DNA of 64,000 nt from Clostridiales bacterium (GCA_031287685.1 JAITSQ010000001.1:31786-95785), one strand, 5' to 3'. Positions 49,922 to 59,376 are shown, counted from the stretch's first letter. Made by a program: numbers and translations. The notes: generated from the letters alone by a model not told the origin.

Positions 49922-50251
49922 CTAAAATTCTACCCAACGGGAATACCAATCTAAATCCACCTCGACCTTACAGCCGATTTCCCCGCAAAAGGCTGTGAAT
50001 TTGAAAAAATCTGATAAATTTATGTTTTCATTTTTTGCGTCTTTTTCGTCAAAAATCGTGATATGTCCCGCGCACTCCCTCGGCGTTTTGCCGTTGCATA
50101 GAAACGCGCAGACGCAAGCCGCGCCGTCCGGGTGAACAGGGTCGTTGCTTATGACGCAGACGTAATCAAAATTTAATTCGGCGTTCTTTTCTATCCAGTC
50201 TTGAAATTCGCCGCGTAATAAGTTAAGTGTTTCAAGTGAAGCCATTTGCAA
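49922..50251 (-). CDS. Hypothetical 109-aa protein, paralogue of the preceding gene
   Basis: SLETLNLLRGEFQDWIEKNAELNFDYVCVISNDPVHPDG...FLCNGKTPRECAGHITIFDEKD...GCKVEVDLDWYSRWVEF. Aligns end to end with the 105-aa protein. GAGAGGAATTTGCAA lies upstream of the ATG. Function unknown. Confidence 0.5.
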   Translation of the reverse strand: MQMASLETLNLLRGEFQDWIEKNAELNFDYVCVISNDPVHPDGAACVCAFLCNGKTPRECAGHITIFDEKDAKNENINLSDFFKFTAFCGEIGCKVEVDLDWYSRWVEF

Positions 50252-50268
50252 ATTCCTCTCCTCGATCG

Positions 50269-50544
50269 TTATTTGATTTCGCTCGGCTCGTCCTCCAACA
50301 GCTCTATGATTTCGCCGCTCGGAAGCGTTCTTAAAATTTTGAAAAAATTTTCAAACCATCTTTCTGCGCTGGAATTATTGTCAACAAAATCTTTATGCTT
50401 TTCCTCGAGTTGACTTTCAAGGCTTCTCGCTGAAGCGTAGCCGAGCGGTTTTCGCTCCCAAGTTTCGGCGTAAACCGCTCCGTTATAGTCAAGTGTAATT
50501 TTGACTTTGCGATTATTTTCAATGCTTTCTATCGTTATTTTCAA
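50269..50544 (-). CDS. Hypothetical 91-aa protein
   Basis: MKITIESIENNRKVKITLDYNGAVYAETWERKP...ERWFENFFKILRTLPSGEIIELLEDEP. A small beta-plus-helix protein that overlaps the stop of the giant helicase gene by 4 bases and so is coupled to it. No family recognised. Confidence 0.5.
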   Translation of the reverse strand: MKITIESIENNRKVKITLDYNGAVYAETWERKPLGYASARSLESQLEEKHKDFVDNNSSAERWFENFFKILRTLPSGEIIELLEDEPSEIK

Positions 50545-53500
50545 TGGGTTATTCCTTTCTGAGATTTGTGTTTCTCGGGCACGGGGCTGTCGATTTCCTC
50601 CGCGCGGTTTTCTTTTTGCGGCGATTGCGGCGGCTCGTCAGGCGCGTCCTCGCTGTCGTCGTCGGCGGCGATTACTGGCGCGTCCGGCTGGCTCAATTTG
50701 CCGCCGAGTTCCGCGCCAAGTTTCGTAAATTCCTCACGCAGGGCTGACAGCTCAGCGGCGTGTTCAAAGGGCGCTCCTACGTTGCGCTCCGCCTCTTTCA
50801 AATCGACGATTGTTTCCGCTAATTTTTGTTCGGCGGCGGGTATGTTTGCCGGAATGTTCCCCAATAAATTTTCAATTCGCCGAATATTTCCGAGTGCGTT
50901 GGCGCGGTCAACAGACGTTTCGTAGCTGTCTTTTCCGCGCAAAGTAATCTTGTGATATATCTCTGAAAGCCGTGTGGTTTTTTCCAAATACATTCCAAAA
51001 CCGCCGTACTCTCCGACAATTTTTGGCGGCATTCCAATTTGCGCCGCCGCCAAAAATTTCTCCAATTCTTCGCCCGCGTCTTTGCGTTCCGCGAAAACTT
51101 TATCACCGATTTTGATTGAAAAATTGTCGCCGATTTTTGCGGCTTGCTCCGAATCGGCTTTCAGATTTTCAAGCCGCCGTTCGTACTTCGCAATGGTCGT
51201 TTTACCGCGCTCAATAACGTCTCGCAAGTCAAAAATTTTCCGGCTGTGTTCGCGTTCCAAAAGTTCAAGCCGCGACAGTTCCGATTCAAGCTCAATGAAG
51301 CGTTTCACTTGCGGATTGCCGCTTGACACGGCTTGCATTTCGACGTAAGTCAAGACAAATTCGTCAACGTCGCCGCAAGTCCGCTCGGAGGTTTTTCCGC
51401 TCATAAGCTGGCTTATGAATCGCTGTTTCGTGGTGATGATGTTCATCAAGTAAGCGTCAAAAGTTCCCTCTGTCAAATAATTAAAAATTTTGACTTCGGA
51501 GAAATCATTTCCCTGCCGCAAAATCCGCCCGTTGCGCTGTTCGAGGTCGGACGGCCGCCAAGGCACGTCGAGATGATGAACGGCGGCAAGGCGCGTTTGA
51601 AAATTCGCGCCGGTTCCCATTTTCGAGGTGGACGCGATTACAATTCGCTTGCCGCCGTTTCGCAAATCCGCGAACATCTGCTGTCGGCGTTCGTCAGTCT
51701 TGACATCTCCCGCGAAACAAATTTCGGCTTCGGGAACGCCGCGCTCCACCAACTCCGCTTTGATGTATTCGTAGACGGAAAAGCGCCCGTTGTCCGCGTG
51801 AATTGCAATGTCGCAAAAGACGGCTTGCACGCCTTTTTGCTCCGCTGTTTCTTCGTAAATATTCATCAAATTGTCAACACACATGTTGACTTTTGAATCG
51901 GGGAAATTCGGCGCGGAGGGGCCAACTTGCCCGCCCGGGCGTTGCCGCGAAGCGGCAACAAGAGGGTCAATAGCCCTTGCGTCAAGCCCCAAAAGCCGCG
52001 CGGAGTGGGTCACGGCAAGCATATTGTCCTCCCACGGCTTGACTTGACCATTTGCTATCCGCTCGGCTCGGGCGGCTAAAACCGCCATGTAATCACGCTG
52101 GGAATCGTTGATTTTGGCAAGGACGGTCTGCGGCTTCCCGCCGAAAAATTTTGGGATTTTGAGCGGCAAATCCTCCGCGTTTTTCACGTCCGCGAATTGC
52201 TTGTATGTCATTATTAATTCGGGAATATTGACAAACCGCGCGAAGCGTTTTTTTGGTCGGAAACCGTTTCCGGCAGGCTTCATTTCCATTTGAGTGACGA
52301 CCTCGCCAAACGTCGCCGCCCAGTCGTCGAAAATCCGCAAACCCGCCTGTTCCAACAAATCCGGGCGCAGATATTTTGTCATTGTGTAAAGCTCCGTCAT
52401 GGAATTGCTGACGGGCGTTCCCGTGGCGTACAAAATATTTTTTTCGCCGTATTTGTCATTCAAATAGCTCGTTTTCATGAGCATATCCTCGGATTTCTGC
52501 GCGGGGCGGTTTGTCACTCCCGCGACGTTGCGCATTTTGCTTAAAATCATTCCGTTTTTGTAATTGTGGGCTTCATCGGTTACAACATAGTCAAATCCGA
52601 TTTCTTCAAATGACAAAGAGGTATCCTTTGTTTTGCCGCCGTGAAATAGCTTGTCAAGCCGTTTCATCGCCTTTTTGCGGAGGCTTTCCAAGTCCTTGAC
52701 GCTCCGTCTGTCGTCCTTGTCAAGTTCCTCAATCGCGCCCGTTATTAAGTCAATTTCGTTGCGCAAAAATTGCCGCTGATATTCGGGCGACATCGAGATT
52801 TTCTCGAATTGCTCATAGCTCATAATCACGCCGTCGTAGTCGCCTGTGGCGCACCGTGCCGTGAATCGGCGGCGATTCTGCTTGTCAAAATCACCCTCCG
52901 CAGCGGACAAAATCCGCGCGTTTGGATAGAGCCGCTGCCACTCGGCGGCGGTTTGTCCGACAAGCGTTTTCGGCACGATGACGACAGCCTTGCTAATTAA
53001 GCCGAGCCGCTTTTTCTCCATAATCGCCGCGATAAATTCAAAAGATTTTCCCGCGCCGACAGCGTGAGCAAGGAGAGTATTTCCGCCGTATTTCGCCATT
53101 GCTATCGCGTCTTTTTGGTGCGGTTTAAGCTCGATAAACGCAGACATTCCGGGGAATGTTTGATGAGAGCCGTCGTATTTCCGACCGACAAGACAGTTAA
53201 ACATCTCGTTATAGCGTTTCTCATATTTGTCGCGGCGCTCCGCGTTTTGCCAAATCCATTGCGCAAACGCCGAGCTCATTTGTTTTGACTTCTCGATGGC
53301 AAGCTCGGTCTCCTTGCGGTTGAGGACGTATTTAACGCTTCCATCGGGTTGTTTCACAGAATCGCGGACAATCATATCCCGCTGATTGAGCAAATTTTCA
53401 AAAATCGCGTAGCTTGTCATTCGGCTCGTGCCGTGGGTCGAGGTCGCCGCGACGCTGCCGTCAAGGAATTTCCCCGATATTTTGTACTCGCCCACAAGCG

Positions 53501-56500
53501 TTCTGCGGAGCTGTCCCGGTTGGAGTTTGGCGTTTGTACATTCGCGCAAAAATAACGCGTAGTCGTCAATGTCAATCCACGGAACGCCGATTTTTGCAGA
53601 GATGTCGGCGGCTTCAAGGAAAAGCGGGAGAACGGCTTGCAGGGCTTCGGAGTTGCGAGCGAAAGCGTCGTTTTCTTTGGCGGCAAGCTCAGCGATTTTC
53701 AGTTTTTCACGCACGTTACCCGACAAATATTCGCTTGCTTCCTCATGCTTATTTGTTTCGGGATTGAGATAAATTAAATTTTTATATTCCAATTCTTTCA
53801 TAATTTGTTCAATTTCCGTGCCGCAAAGGTTTGACATATACGCCAAATCAACGCGCCCGCGCTTGTCGAGCGAAACTGTCAGAGCTTCCTCGGCGGTGTC
53901 GGTTCGCGTAGTCTCTGCGTTCGATAGGATTGTCCGCTTCATAAATATGTCAGCCTTGGCAAGCTGTTTCGTTTCCGCGTCGGTGTGTTCAAGGGCGCAA
54001 AGCAAGTTGGCGTAGTCGTCCTCGGCGAAAATTCGCTTGTTTGTGTCACTTGTCAGATTGCCGTAGACAGCCGTGAAACCGTCGTAAACTTGATTCAGCT
54101 TCTGCTGGAGCGACAATAATTCCTCGTCGTCACAGCCGCGAGATTGCGCCGCGACGAGATTTACCGCCGTTTCTCGCACATTGATAAGCCCCGCGAGACG
54201 GTCAAGGGTTTTGCCCTTTATATCGGCCTTTTCGAGCCGTCCGTCGCTGACAAAATAAGGCTTGCCGTCCTTAATAACGTATGTGAAATTCCGGGCCGAC
54301 AAAGGCGCGGGAAGCTCGGTTTCCTCGGTTTCGTCAAGCTGTTCCGTGTTTTGCGCGGTAAATTCGGCGCGGATTTTTGAAACTGTGGCGTTTAATTGCT
54401 CCGACAAATCCGAATTTTCAAAGGGTACGCAAGCCGTCTCTTTTTCGTTACCATACATATTTTTTGAAAATTCCATACGTCCTAAAATCATTTCCGGGTG
54501 GTCAAGGAAGTATTGATTTATCGGGATTCCGTCGTCGGTTTGTCCGACGACTACCCAGTCAGGCGAAACTTGCAACGGCTCGGCGCGTTTTTGCAAAAAA
54601 ATAAGGTCTGTCGTGACTTCCGTTCCCGCGTTTGCCCGGAAAGCCGTGTTTGGGAGCCGGATTGCGCCGACAAGCTCGGCTCGTTCCGCCATATATTGCC
54701 GAGCGCGGGAGTCTTTTTTGTCAAGCGTACCCTTGCTTGTGACAAACGCGATAATCCCGCCCGGGCGCACCTTGTCTATCGCTTTGCTGAAAAAATAATC
54801 GTGAATCAGAAAATCAAGGTGGTCGTAGTCGCGGTCAATGACTTTGTAGCTTCCGAACGGCACGTTGCCAACGGCCAAATCAAAGTGATTGTCCGGAAAA
54901 TTCGTTTGCTCGAAGCCCTTGACGGCGATATTTGCTTGCGGATACAAAAATCGCGCTATCCGCCCGGTGACGCTATCAAGCTCAACGCCGTAAATTCGGC
55001 TGTTTTCCGAGATTTCGGGCGGCATTACGCCCAAAAAATTTCCAACGCCGCAAGACGGTTCCAAAATTCGCCCGCCAGAAAATCCCATATTTTCCACGGT
55101 CTTATAAATCGCGGAAATGACGAGAGGGCTTGTGTAGTGGGCATTGTTGACGGTTGCGCGGGCTGAGGCGTACTCGTCGTAGGTCAAATTTTCTTTCAGC
55201 TCGGCGTATTCGTCGCGCCAATCCTCTTTGCGAGGGTCAAAGGCTTGCTGAATCGCTCCCCAACCTGTGTATTTTGACAAAATTTCCTGTTCATCGGGCG
55301 CGGCGGGGCGGTTTTCGGCTTCAAGCTGTTTGAGCGTCCGAATCGCCGCGAGGTTGTTTGTATAGCGGGTTTTCGCGCCGTAGGAGCCAAGGGCGGGGTC
55401 GGTTATGCGGTAGTTGGGTGGGGGGACGCGCCCATCGGCGGCAGGTGTTGACGGTGCGGGGTCGACCGCTTCCGTTCGCGCGGAGCGCTCATCAGGCTCC
55501 GGCTGATAAAGGTTTGGCGCGGAAGCGGCTGGTTCATGTCTTTTCGGTTGCGCCGATTGCGGCCGCGAAGCAAGGTCTGTCCGCGCCGGATTTTCGGGCG
55601 CGGTGGGAACGCCGCTATCCAAAGAAGGCAGGGAAGGCGTTAGGTCAAGAGCCATTTGCTCCGGCTGGCGGCGTTCAGTAGCAAACTCCGCTTCACGGTC
55701 GGCGCGGTCGGGGGTGTTTAAGTAAAATTTTTTATCAAAGGTCTTGACAAAGATGAAAAGCTGTGCTACACTTATTTCAGTAATATCGTTGAACTGCTCT
55801 CGGGTGTAACCGTTTTCGGCTAAGCCCACGCGTTCCAACGGTATTATTTTTATGTGTTTAAGATTGTACAGACGTTTGTTTGTATCACCTCCGGGTACTT
55901 GATACTCCTCAATCGCCACGTCAAACAACAAAGGCTCGTTGTCGTATTTTACAACACTATACCCGTGGTGCATAAATAAAGTGGTATCCGCTTTATTTTT
56001 ACCACTTAATTCGGAAACGCGAGTGTCTAAAAATACGCAATCAGCCAAAATTTTATCCAACTGATAAAGTGCGTTTAGGCGTGAATAGGCGCTTTTCCCC
56101 TTATCGCGGCGTTCATATCTATCCGCGTATTTGTAGGTGTCGTCAAGCCCTTTTCGCGTTATATTTATTTGCCAGTTTGTATCTTTATTTGACACAATTC
56201 CGCGTTTTATGGTGTGATTTTTTATATCAGCATAAGCTGATTTGAAATCAACACCGCGATTCTCAATGGATAAAATTGGCGTCGCAGTTTCTTCCGCTTC
56301 CCTCCAATCCTCTAATCTGCGCTCATACGGCGATTTTTGAAGCAATTCTCGGCTGAATTTCTCCTCAAACTTCGCGGTTTTTTCCGTTTCCTCATTGGAA
56401 AAATTCAGTACGCTTTTGCGCGGCTCAATCTCGCGGAGCGCGTCCACGTCGGCTTGCTCAATTTGAACGGGGACGCTCGTATAAATCCGTTCAATATCAT

Positions 56501-58052
56501 CAATTGCCGTGTTCAAAAGCTCTTTAATCAGCGTGTTTTCAGGATTTTGCTTTACAATTGCGCCGAACGCAAAAGCAAGCTCCCGCCAATCAGATGGAGT
56601 AATTTTACGTGCCGCGTATTTTTCGTGAAACGCAAAAGCCTTGCCGTAGGCGGCTTGTAGGTCGCTTTCGGCAAGGCTTATGTTTGTTTGTGATTGCTGT
56701 ACCTGTTTGACCGCCGATTCCATCAGCGTTTTTAAGAATGTGTGCCCGTTTTCAGCGGTTATTCGCTCCGCTTCGGCGTACATCTCGCCGATTTTTGCAA
56801 ATCCCGACGCGCCTTGATATTTTGCGTAAAACGCCGCCGCCGTTTCATAGACAGCCCGATATTCCGCTATTCTCTCCGTTGCAAGGCTATCTCCCGCATT
56901 ATCGTCCCGTCGATTTCGAGTGATTTCATTTTCTCCCACCTCGCGCACTCCATAAAGTCCTTCGGGCGCGGGTTCTCCGCCGTGTATTGCTTCTCCAGTC
57001 GGTCGTACATCTCCCACGCTTCCCGGTCGATTAAGCGCGGAATTATCGCCCAGCGGCATTGAAGTTGAAGCACCGTCACGTCCGTCGGGTACTGTTCCTT
57101 GACGAATTTCTGCCACGCCCGACCCCAGCGGTCGATTGGCTCCTCTAACAGTTTCTTCTCCTCCGGGTCGGTCGTGTACTCCAACATCGGAAAGTAAAGA
57201 AAGTTGGTCGGGTCTAACTTGTACGACAATTTCGTCTGTTCGTCTGTTGTGTATTCCGGGTAATAAATTTGGTCCTCCTCGCACCAGTAGTGCGTCATTC
57301 CGTTCTCTGTCTTGGTTTTGTACGTTGTTTCGGTCATAATTTTCACTCTGCCTTTCTATATTTACGCGATTGATTTTTTGCTCAAAATCACGCAAGATAA
57401 TTCGCGCCGTTTCGCTTGCGCGAGTCAGCAGACGAGGCACGGTTGAGGGGTCTACGAGGTCGAGTGCAGTAGGGTCAAGGGTCGCGCTGTACTTAAAGCC
57501 GCTGTCGTTTATCGCGCACCGTGCCGCCGTAATCTGTCCGACAATCGACAAGAACGACTTGTAAAACTTTTGGCGGTCAGCAGGAGCTACGCCTAATTCC
57601 TCGGCATATGCGTTGATAATGCCGCTTGTATGCTTGACTGAAAGAAAATCTATGCAGTTTGAAAAAGTATTGATATTGCGCCCGTTATCGGCGTTGACCA
57701 TAGACAGTACAGCCGCCGCCATGTCTTTGTCCATAGTCCATTGGGTTGGCTTGACGGTTTGCGTTGTCTGTTCAAACGCGAAATAATTACGCAATTCTCC
57801 GGCTTCGGTTAAAACGGCTAAGGCCTTTTGTCCGCGCCGTACATTCGAGCCGATTTTCTGCCATGTCGGATAGTCCGCAAGCAAGGCGGCGGCTGGGTTT
57901 TGGGCATACGCGCAGATTAACTCCGTCGCGGAATATTTATAGAATCTGCCGCAGTATTGCAGAAAATCCGCGAACGCCGTTTTGTCGCTTGAAATTTCAG
58001 CGAGGGCGCGGGAGTAGTGATACCGCGCTTCCGCTATTCGTTCTTGGGGCAT
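50541..58052 (-). CDS. Giant DNA methylase-SNF2 helicase protein (2503 aa)
   Basis: Residues 1-230 resemble the N-terminal DUF/ArdC-like region (YHYSRALAEISSDKTAFADFLQYCGRFYKYSATELICAY). A disordered linker follows (about 237-395). Later comes an N6-methylase fold (GRILEPSCGVGNFLGVMP; DLAVGNVPFGSYKV, motif IV as NVPF). An SNF2 helicase follows: HAVGAGKSFEF near 1660, VVTDEAHNYKN near 1824, QRNGRILRQGNDF near 2175. This is the characteristic methylase/helicase giant of Tn1549-like ICEs. Two oddities: the linker region carries a TnpV-like gene in another frame, and a palindromic repeat is inserted near residue 2030. Confidence 0.9.
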   Translation of the reverse strand: MPQERIAEARYHYSRALAEISSDKTAFADFLQYCGRFYKYSATELICAYAQNPAAALLADYPTWQKIGSNVRRGQKALAVLTEAGELRNYFAFEQTTQTVKPTQWTMDKDMAAAVLSMVNADNGRNINTFSNCIDFLSVKHTSGIINAYAEELGVAPADRQKFYKSFLSIVGQITAARCAINDSGFKYSATLDPTALDLVDPSTVPRLLTRASETARIILRDFEQKINRVNIERQSENYDRNNVQNQDRERNDALLVRGGPNLLPGIHNRRTDEIVVQVRPDQLSLLSDVGVHDRPGGEETVRGANRPLGSGVAEIRQGTVPDGRDGASTSMPLGDNSALNRPGSVGDVRPTGEAIHGGEPAPEGLYGVREVGENEITRNRRDDNAGDSLATERIAEYRAVYETAAAFYAKYQGASGFAKIGEMYAEAERITAENGHTFLKTLMESAVKQVQQSQTNISLAESDLQAAYGKAFAFHEKYAARKITPSDWRELAFAFGAIVKQNPENTLIKELLNTAIDDIERIYTSVPVQIEQADVDALREIEPRKSVLNFSNEETEKTAKFEEKFSRELLQKSPYERRLEDWREAEETATPILSIENRGVDFKSAYADIKNHTIKRGIVSNKDTNWQINITRKGLDDTYKYADRYERRDKGKSAYSRLNALYQLDKILADCVFLDTRVSELSGKNKADTTLFMHHGYSVVKYDNEPLLFDVAIEEYQVPGGDTNKRLYNLKHIKIIPLERVGLAENGYTREQFNDITEISVAQLFIFVKTFDKKFYLNTPDRADREAEFATERRQPEQMALDLTPSLPSLDSGVPTAPENPARTDLASRPQSAQPKRHEPAASAPNLYQPEPDERSARTEAVDPAPSTPAADGRVPPPNYRITDPALGSYGAKTRYTNNLAAIRTLKQLEAENRPAAPDEQEILSKYTGWGAIQQAFDPRKEDWRDEYAELKENLTYDEYASARATVNNAHYTSPLVISAIYKTVENMGFSGGRILEPSCGVGNFLGVMPPEISENSRIYGVELDSVTGRIARFLYPQANIAVKGFEQTNFPDNHFDLAVGNVPFGSYKVIDRDYDHLDFLIHDYFFSKAIDKVRPGGIIAFVTSKGTLDKKDSRARQYMAERAELVGAIRLPNTAFRANAGTEVTTDLIFLQKRAEPLQVSPDWVVVGQTDDGIPINQYFLDHPEMILGRMEFSKNMYGNEKETACVPFENSDLSEQLNATVSKIRAEFTAQNTEQLDETEETELPAPLSARNFTYVIKDGKPYFVSDGRLEKADIKGKTLDRLAGLINVRETAVNLVAAQSRGCDDEELLSLQQKLNQVYDGFTAVYGNLTSDTNKRIFAEDDYANLLCALEHTDAETKQLAKADIFMKRTILSNAETTRTDTAEEALTVSLDKRGRVDLAYMSNLCGTEIEQIMKELEYKNLIYLNPETNKHEEASEYLSGNVREKLKIAELAAKENDAFARNSEALQAVLPLFLEAADISAKIGVPWIDIDDYALFLRECTNAKLQPGQLRRTLVGEYKISGKFLDGSVAATSTHGTSRMTSYAIFENLLNQRDMIVRDSVKQPDGSVKYVLNRKETELAIEKSKQMSSAFAQWIWQNAERRDKYEKRYNEMFNCLVGRKYDGSHQTFPGMSAFIELKPHQKDAIAMAKYGGNTLLAHAVGAGKSFEFIAAIMEKKRLGLISKAVVIVPKTLVGQTAAEWQRLYPNARILSAAEGDFDKQNRRRFTARCATGDYDGVIMSYEQFEKISMSPEYQRQFLRNEIDLITGAIEELDKDDRRSVKDLESLRKKAMKRLDKLFHGGKTKDTSLSFEEIGFDYVVTDEAHNYKNGMILSKMRNVAGVTNRPAQKSEDMLMKTSYLNDKYGEKNILYATGTPVSNSMTELYTMTKYLRPDLLEQAGLRIFDDWAATFGEVVTQMEMKPAGNGFRPKKRFARFVNIPELIMTYKQFADVKNAEDLPLKIPKFFGGKPQTVLAKINDSQRDYMAVLAARAERIANGQVKPWEDNMLAVTHSARLLGLDARAIDPLVAASRQRPGGQVGPSAPNFPDSKVNMCVDNLMNIYEETAEQKGVQAVFCDIAIHADNGRFSVYEYIKAELVERGVPEAEICFAGDVKTDERRQQMFADLRNGGKRIVIASTSKMGTGANFQTRLAAVHHLDVPWRPSDLEQRNGRILRQGNDFSEVKIFNYLTEGTFDAYLMNIITTKQRFISQLMSGKTSERTCGDVDEFVLTYVEMQAVSSGNPQVKRFIELESELSRLELLEREHSRKIFDLRDVIERGKTTIAKYERRLENLKADSEQAAKIGDNFSIKIGDKVFAERKDAGEELEKFLAAAQIGMPPKIVGEYGGFGMYLEKTTRLSEIYHKITLRGKDSYETSVDRANALGNIRRIENLLGNIPANIPAAEQKLAETIVDLKEAERNVGAPFEHAAELSALREEFTKLGAELGGKLSQPDAPVIAADDDSEDAPDEPPQSPQKENRAEEIDSPVPEKHKSQKGITH
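51912..51974. repeat. Second-type palindromic element inside the giant helicase gene, in frame
   Basis: GGGCCAACTTG and CCCGCCCGG are followed by a perfect hairpin GTTGCCGC-GAA-GCGGCAAC and AGAGGGTCAATAG. The same order (GGGCCAACTTG, CCCGCCCGG, a GCGAAGC hairpin, AGAGGGCATTAG) is in the intergenic element at 18.5 kb. It encodes roughly DPLVAASRQRPGGQVGPSAP between conserved blocks ARLLGLDARAI and SKVNM. Related proteins, from memory, have a much shorter segment here. Confidence 0.65.
56867..57337 (-). CDS. TnpV-like protein, encoded in a different frame inside the giant helicase gene
   Basis: A 156-residue frame begins MTETTYKTKTENGMTHYWCEEDQ (ATG 57337, AGAAAGG upstream) and contains PIDRWGRAWQKFVKEQ, PRLIDREAWEMYDRLEKQY and RWEKMKSLEIDGTIMREIALQRRE. 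The I-x-R-x-GR-x4-F-KE pattern and the helical rest resemble TnpV proteins of Tn4451/Tn1549-type elements. It is on the same strand as the helicase gene but shifted by one base, and occupies its linker (residues 237-395). That linker is of the low-complexity, Arg/Gly/Asp-rich kind expected of overprinted sequence. Confidence 0.6.
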   Translation of the reverse strand: MTETTYKTKTENGMTHYWCEEDQIYYPEYTTDEQTKLSYKLDPTNFLYFPMLEYTTDPEEKKLLEEPIDRWGRAWQKFVKEQYPTDVTVLQLQCRWAIIPRLIDREAWEMYDRLEKQYTAENPRPKDFMECARWEKMKSLEIDGTIMREIALQRRE

Positions 58053-58071
58053 TGGGTCAGCCTCCTAATAA

Positions 58072-58395
58072 TTAAATGTATTTAGCATAATTCATACTTC
58101 CGTAAAAAACTCTCACTATATTCACGATTTTTTTGTCCTCGTCCGCAAGATAAAGAATCACATATTTTTTCACAATAGCGCGGCGATATCCTTTTTCCGC
58201 CAAAATATGGTCAAGTGAAATCGTGAATTTATGCGGGTTTTCGCCAATCGACAAAATCATTTCTTGAATTTCCGCCATTAGCGTTTGGGCGGCTTGTCCG
58301 GCATAAAGAACGCTTGAGATATAAGAAAAAATCTCGTGCAAATCATTTTTTGCCAAAGGCGATATAATTACTTTGTACGAAGTCTTAGTAGCCAT
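58072..58395 (-). CDS. RelE/ParE-type toxin
   Basis: 107 residues with the ParE/RelE pattern: KVIISPLAKNDLHEIFSYISS, YRRAIVKKYVILYLADEDKKIVNIVRVFYGSMNY. The terminal RVFYG-x-x-NY block is the usual catalytic/fold signature. Its start overlaps the antitoxin gene by 11 bases. It is just downstream of the antitoxin, the standard order. Confidence 0.88.
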   Translation of the reverse strand: MATKTSYKVIISPLAKNDLHEIFSYISSVLYAGQAAQTLMAEIQEMILSIGENPHKFTISLDHILAEKGYRRAIVKKYVILYLADEDKKIVNIVRVFYGSMNYAKYI

Positions 58396-58645
58396 ATTTT
58401 GCCCTCAATTCAGCAAAAACAGTTTCGGCATCCTCTCCTTCGCCGTTTGCCAATTGCTTTTCCGCAATCGCCAATTTTCGATAAATTTCAACCATTGCAA
58501 ACTCACGCTCATAGGCTTCGATGCTCATAACCACCATGTCGCCGTGACCATTTTTGGTTATGAAAATTGGTTCGTCCAATTTGTGACAAGTATCTGAAAT
58601 TTCGTTTGTGTCTCGCAAAACAGTTATAGGCATAATTTTAGGCAT
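58385..58645 (-). CDS. Phd/YefM-type antitoxin
   Basis: 86 residues: ITVLRDTNEISDTCHKLDEPIFITKNGHGDMVVMSIEAYERE, the Phd/YefM DNA-binding N-terminus, then an acidic helical tail. It pairs with the RelE/ParE toxin downstream. Upstream AT-rich sequence (AATAATGGCATAATAAT) holds inverted copies of a short ATTATGC motif that could serve as operator. Confidence 0.88.
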   Translation of the reverse strand: MPKIMPITVLRDTNEISDTCHKLDEPIFITKNGHGDMVVMSIEAYEREFAMVEIYRKLAIAEKQLANGEGEDAETVFAELRAKYGY

Positions 58646-58724
58646 AAGAGCAACCCCTTTATTATTATGCCATTATTATAGCATAATAATGTTGTCTTGT
58701 CAAGCGATAAATTAAATTTAATAG

Positions 58725-59024
58725 CTACTCTATAATTTTTTCATAATTCCGTCTGCCGTGCAGAACGCGATAAATTTTGACCGCGCCGAGTGTTTCGTCC
58801 ACACGATAAAATACGGAATATTCAAATTCTATCACAGCTTTTCGGTACGCCGGGTTAGGCGCGTACTCGCTGAACATGCATGGTCTTTCGGAAACTTGGC
58901 ATAAAAAGTTGTCAAAACTTTCTTTGAATTTTCGCGGCGGATTTTCGCCGAATCGGGCGAGATATTGGCGAATTTCCCATAAATCGCTTTTCGCTTCGTC
59001 TGAGATTGATATTTTGAAATTCAT
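58725..59024 (-). CDS. RelE/ParE-type toxin (second pair)
   Basis: 99 residues: KISISDEAKSDLWEIRQYLARFGENPP, YRKAVIEFEYSVFYRVDETLGAVKIYRVLHGRRNYEKII. ParE/RelE fold with the YRVLHGRRNY terminal block. Overlaps its antitoxin gene by 4 bases. Confidence 0.88.
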   Translation of the reverse strand: MNFKISISDEAKSDLWEIRQYLARFGENPPRKFKESFDNFLCQVSERPCMFSEYAPNPAYRKAVIEFEYSVFYRVDETLGAVKIYRVLHGRRNYEKIIE

Positions 59025-59305
59025 TGACCGACACCGTCCCAGTTATCCCATTCCTTGAGAAAATCCTCAATGGGTGTCCAACTGTTGGGGTCGTCCTCGC
59101 GCACTTCAACCTCCGCAAGTTTTTCTTTGACATAGCAAATGTGCAAAAATTCTTGATACCGCTCCATTTCCTCATAAGGAATCAAAACGGCTTCGCTTTT
59201 GCCGTTATTGGTGATTATGACGTGGTCGCGGTTTTTGACAATTTTAGCAAGTTCAGGGTAATTGTTCCGCAAATCCCGAACAGCCTTTACGTGTGTGCTG
59301 AACAT
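59021..59305 (-). CDS. Phd/YefM-type antitoxin (second pair)
   Basis: 94 residues: FSTHVKAVRDLRNNYPELAKIVKNRDHVIITNNGKSEAVLIPYEEMERYQ is a Phd/YefM fold. The C-terminal half is acidic (EVREDDPNSWTPIEDFLKEWDNWDG) and would mask the toxin. ATTATGATACA/TGTATCATAAT inverted copies lie just upstream and may be the operator. Confidence 0.88.
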   Translation of the reverse strand: MFSTHVKAVRDLRNNYPELAKIVKNRDHVIITNNGKSEAVLIPYEEMERYQEFLHICYVKEKLAEVEVREDDPNSWTPIEDFLKEWDNWDGVGQ

Positions 59306-59376
59306 AACGACGCTCCTTCAACTTAGCATTATGATACATATTGTATCATAATATGGAACGCGTGTCAAGCGGTAAA

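Noticed and set aside
53417..55166. Several 60-220 codon plus-strand frames opposite the giant helicase gene
   Set aside because: All are antisense to conserved methylase or helicase blocks and lack start signals. Unlike the TnpV-like frame, they show no family pattern.
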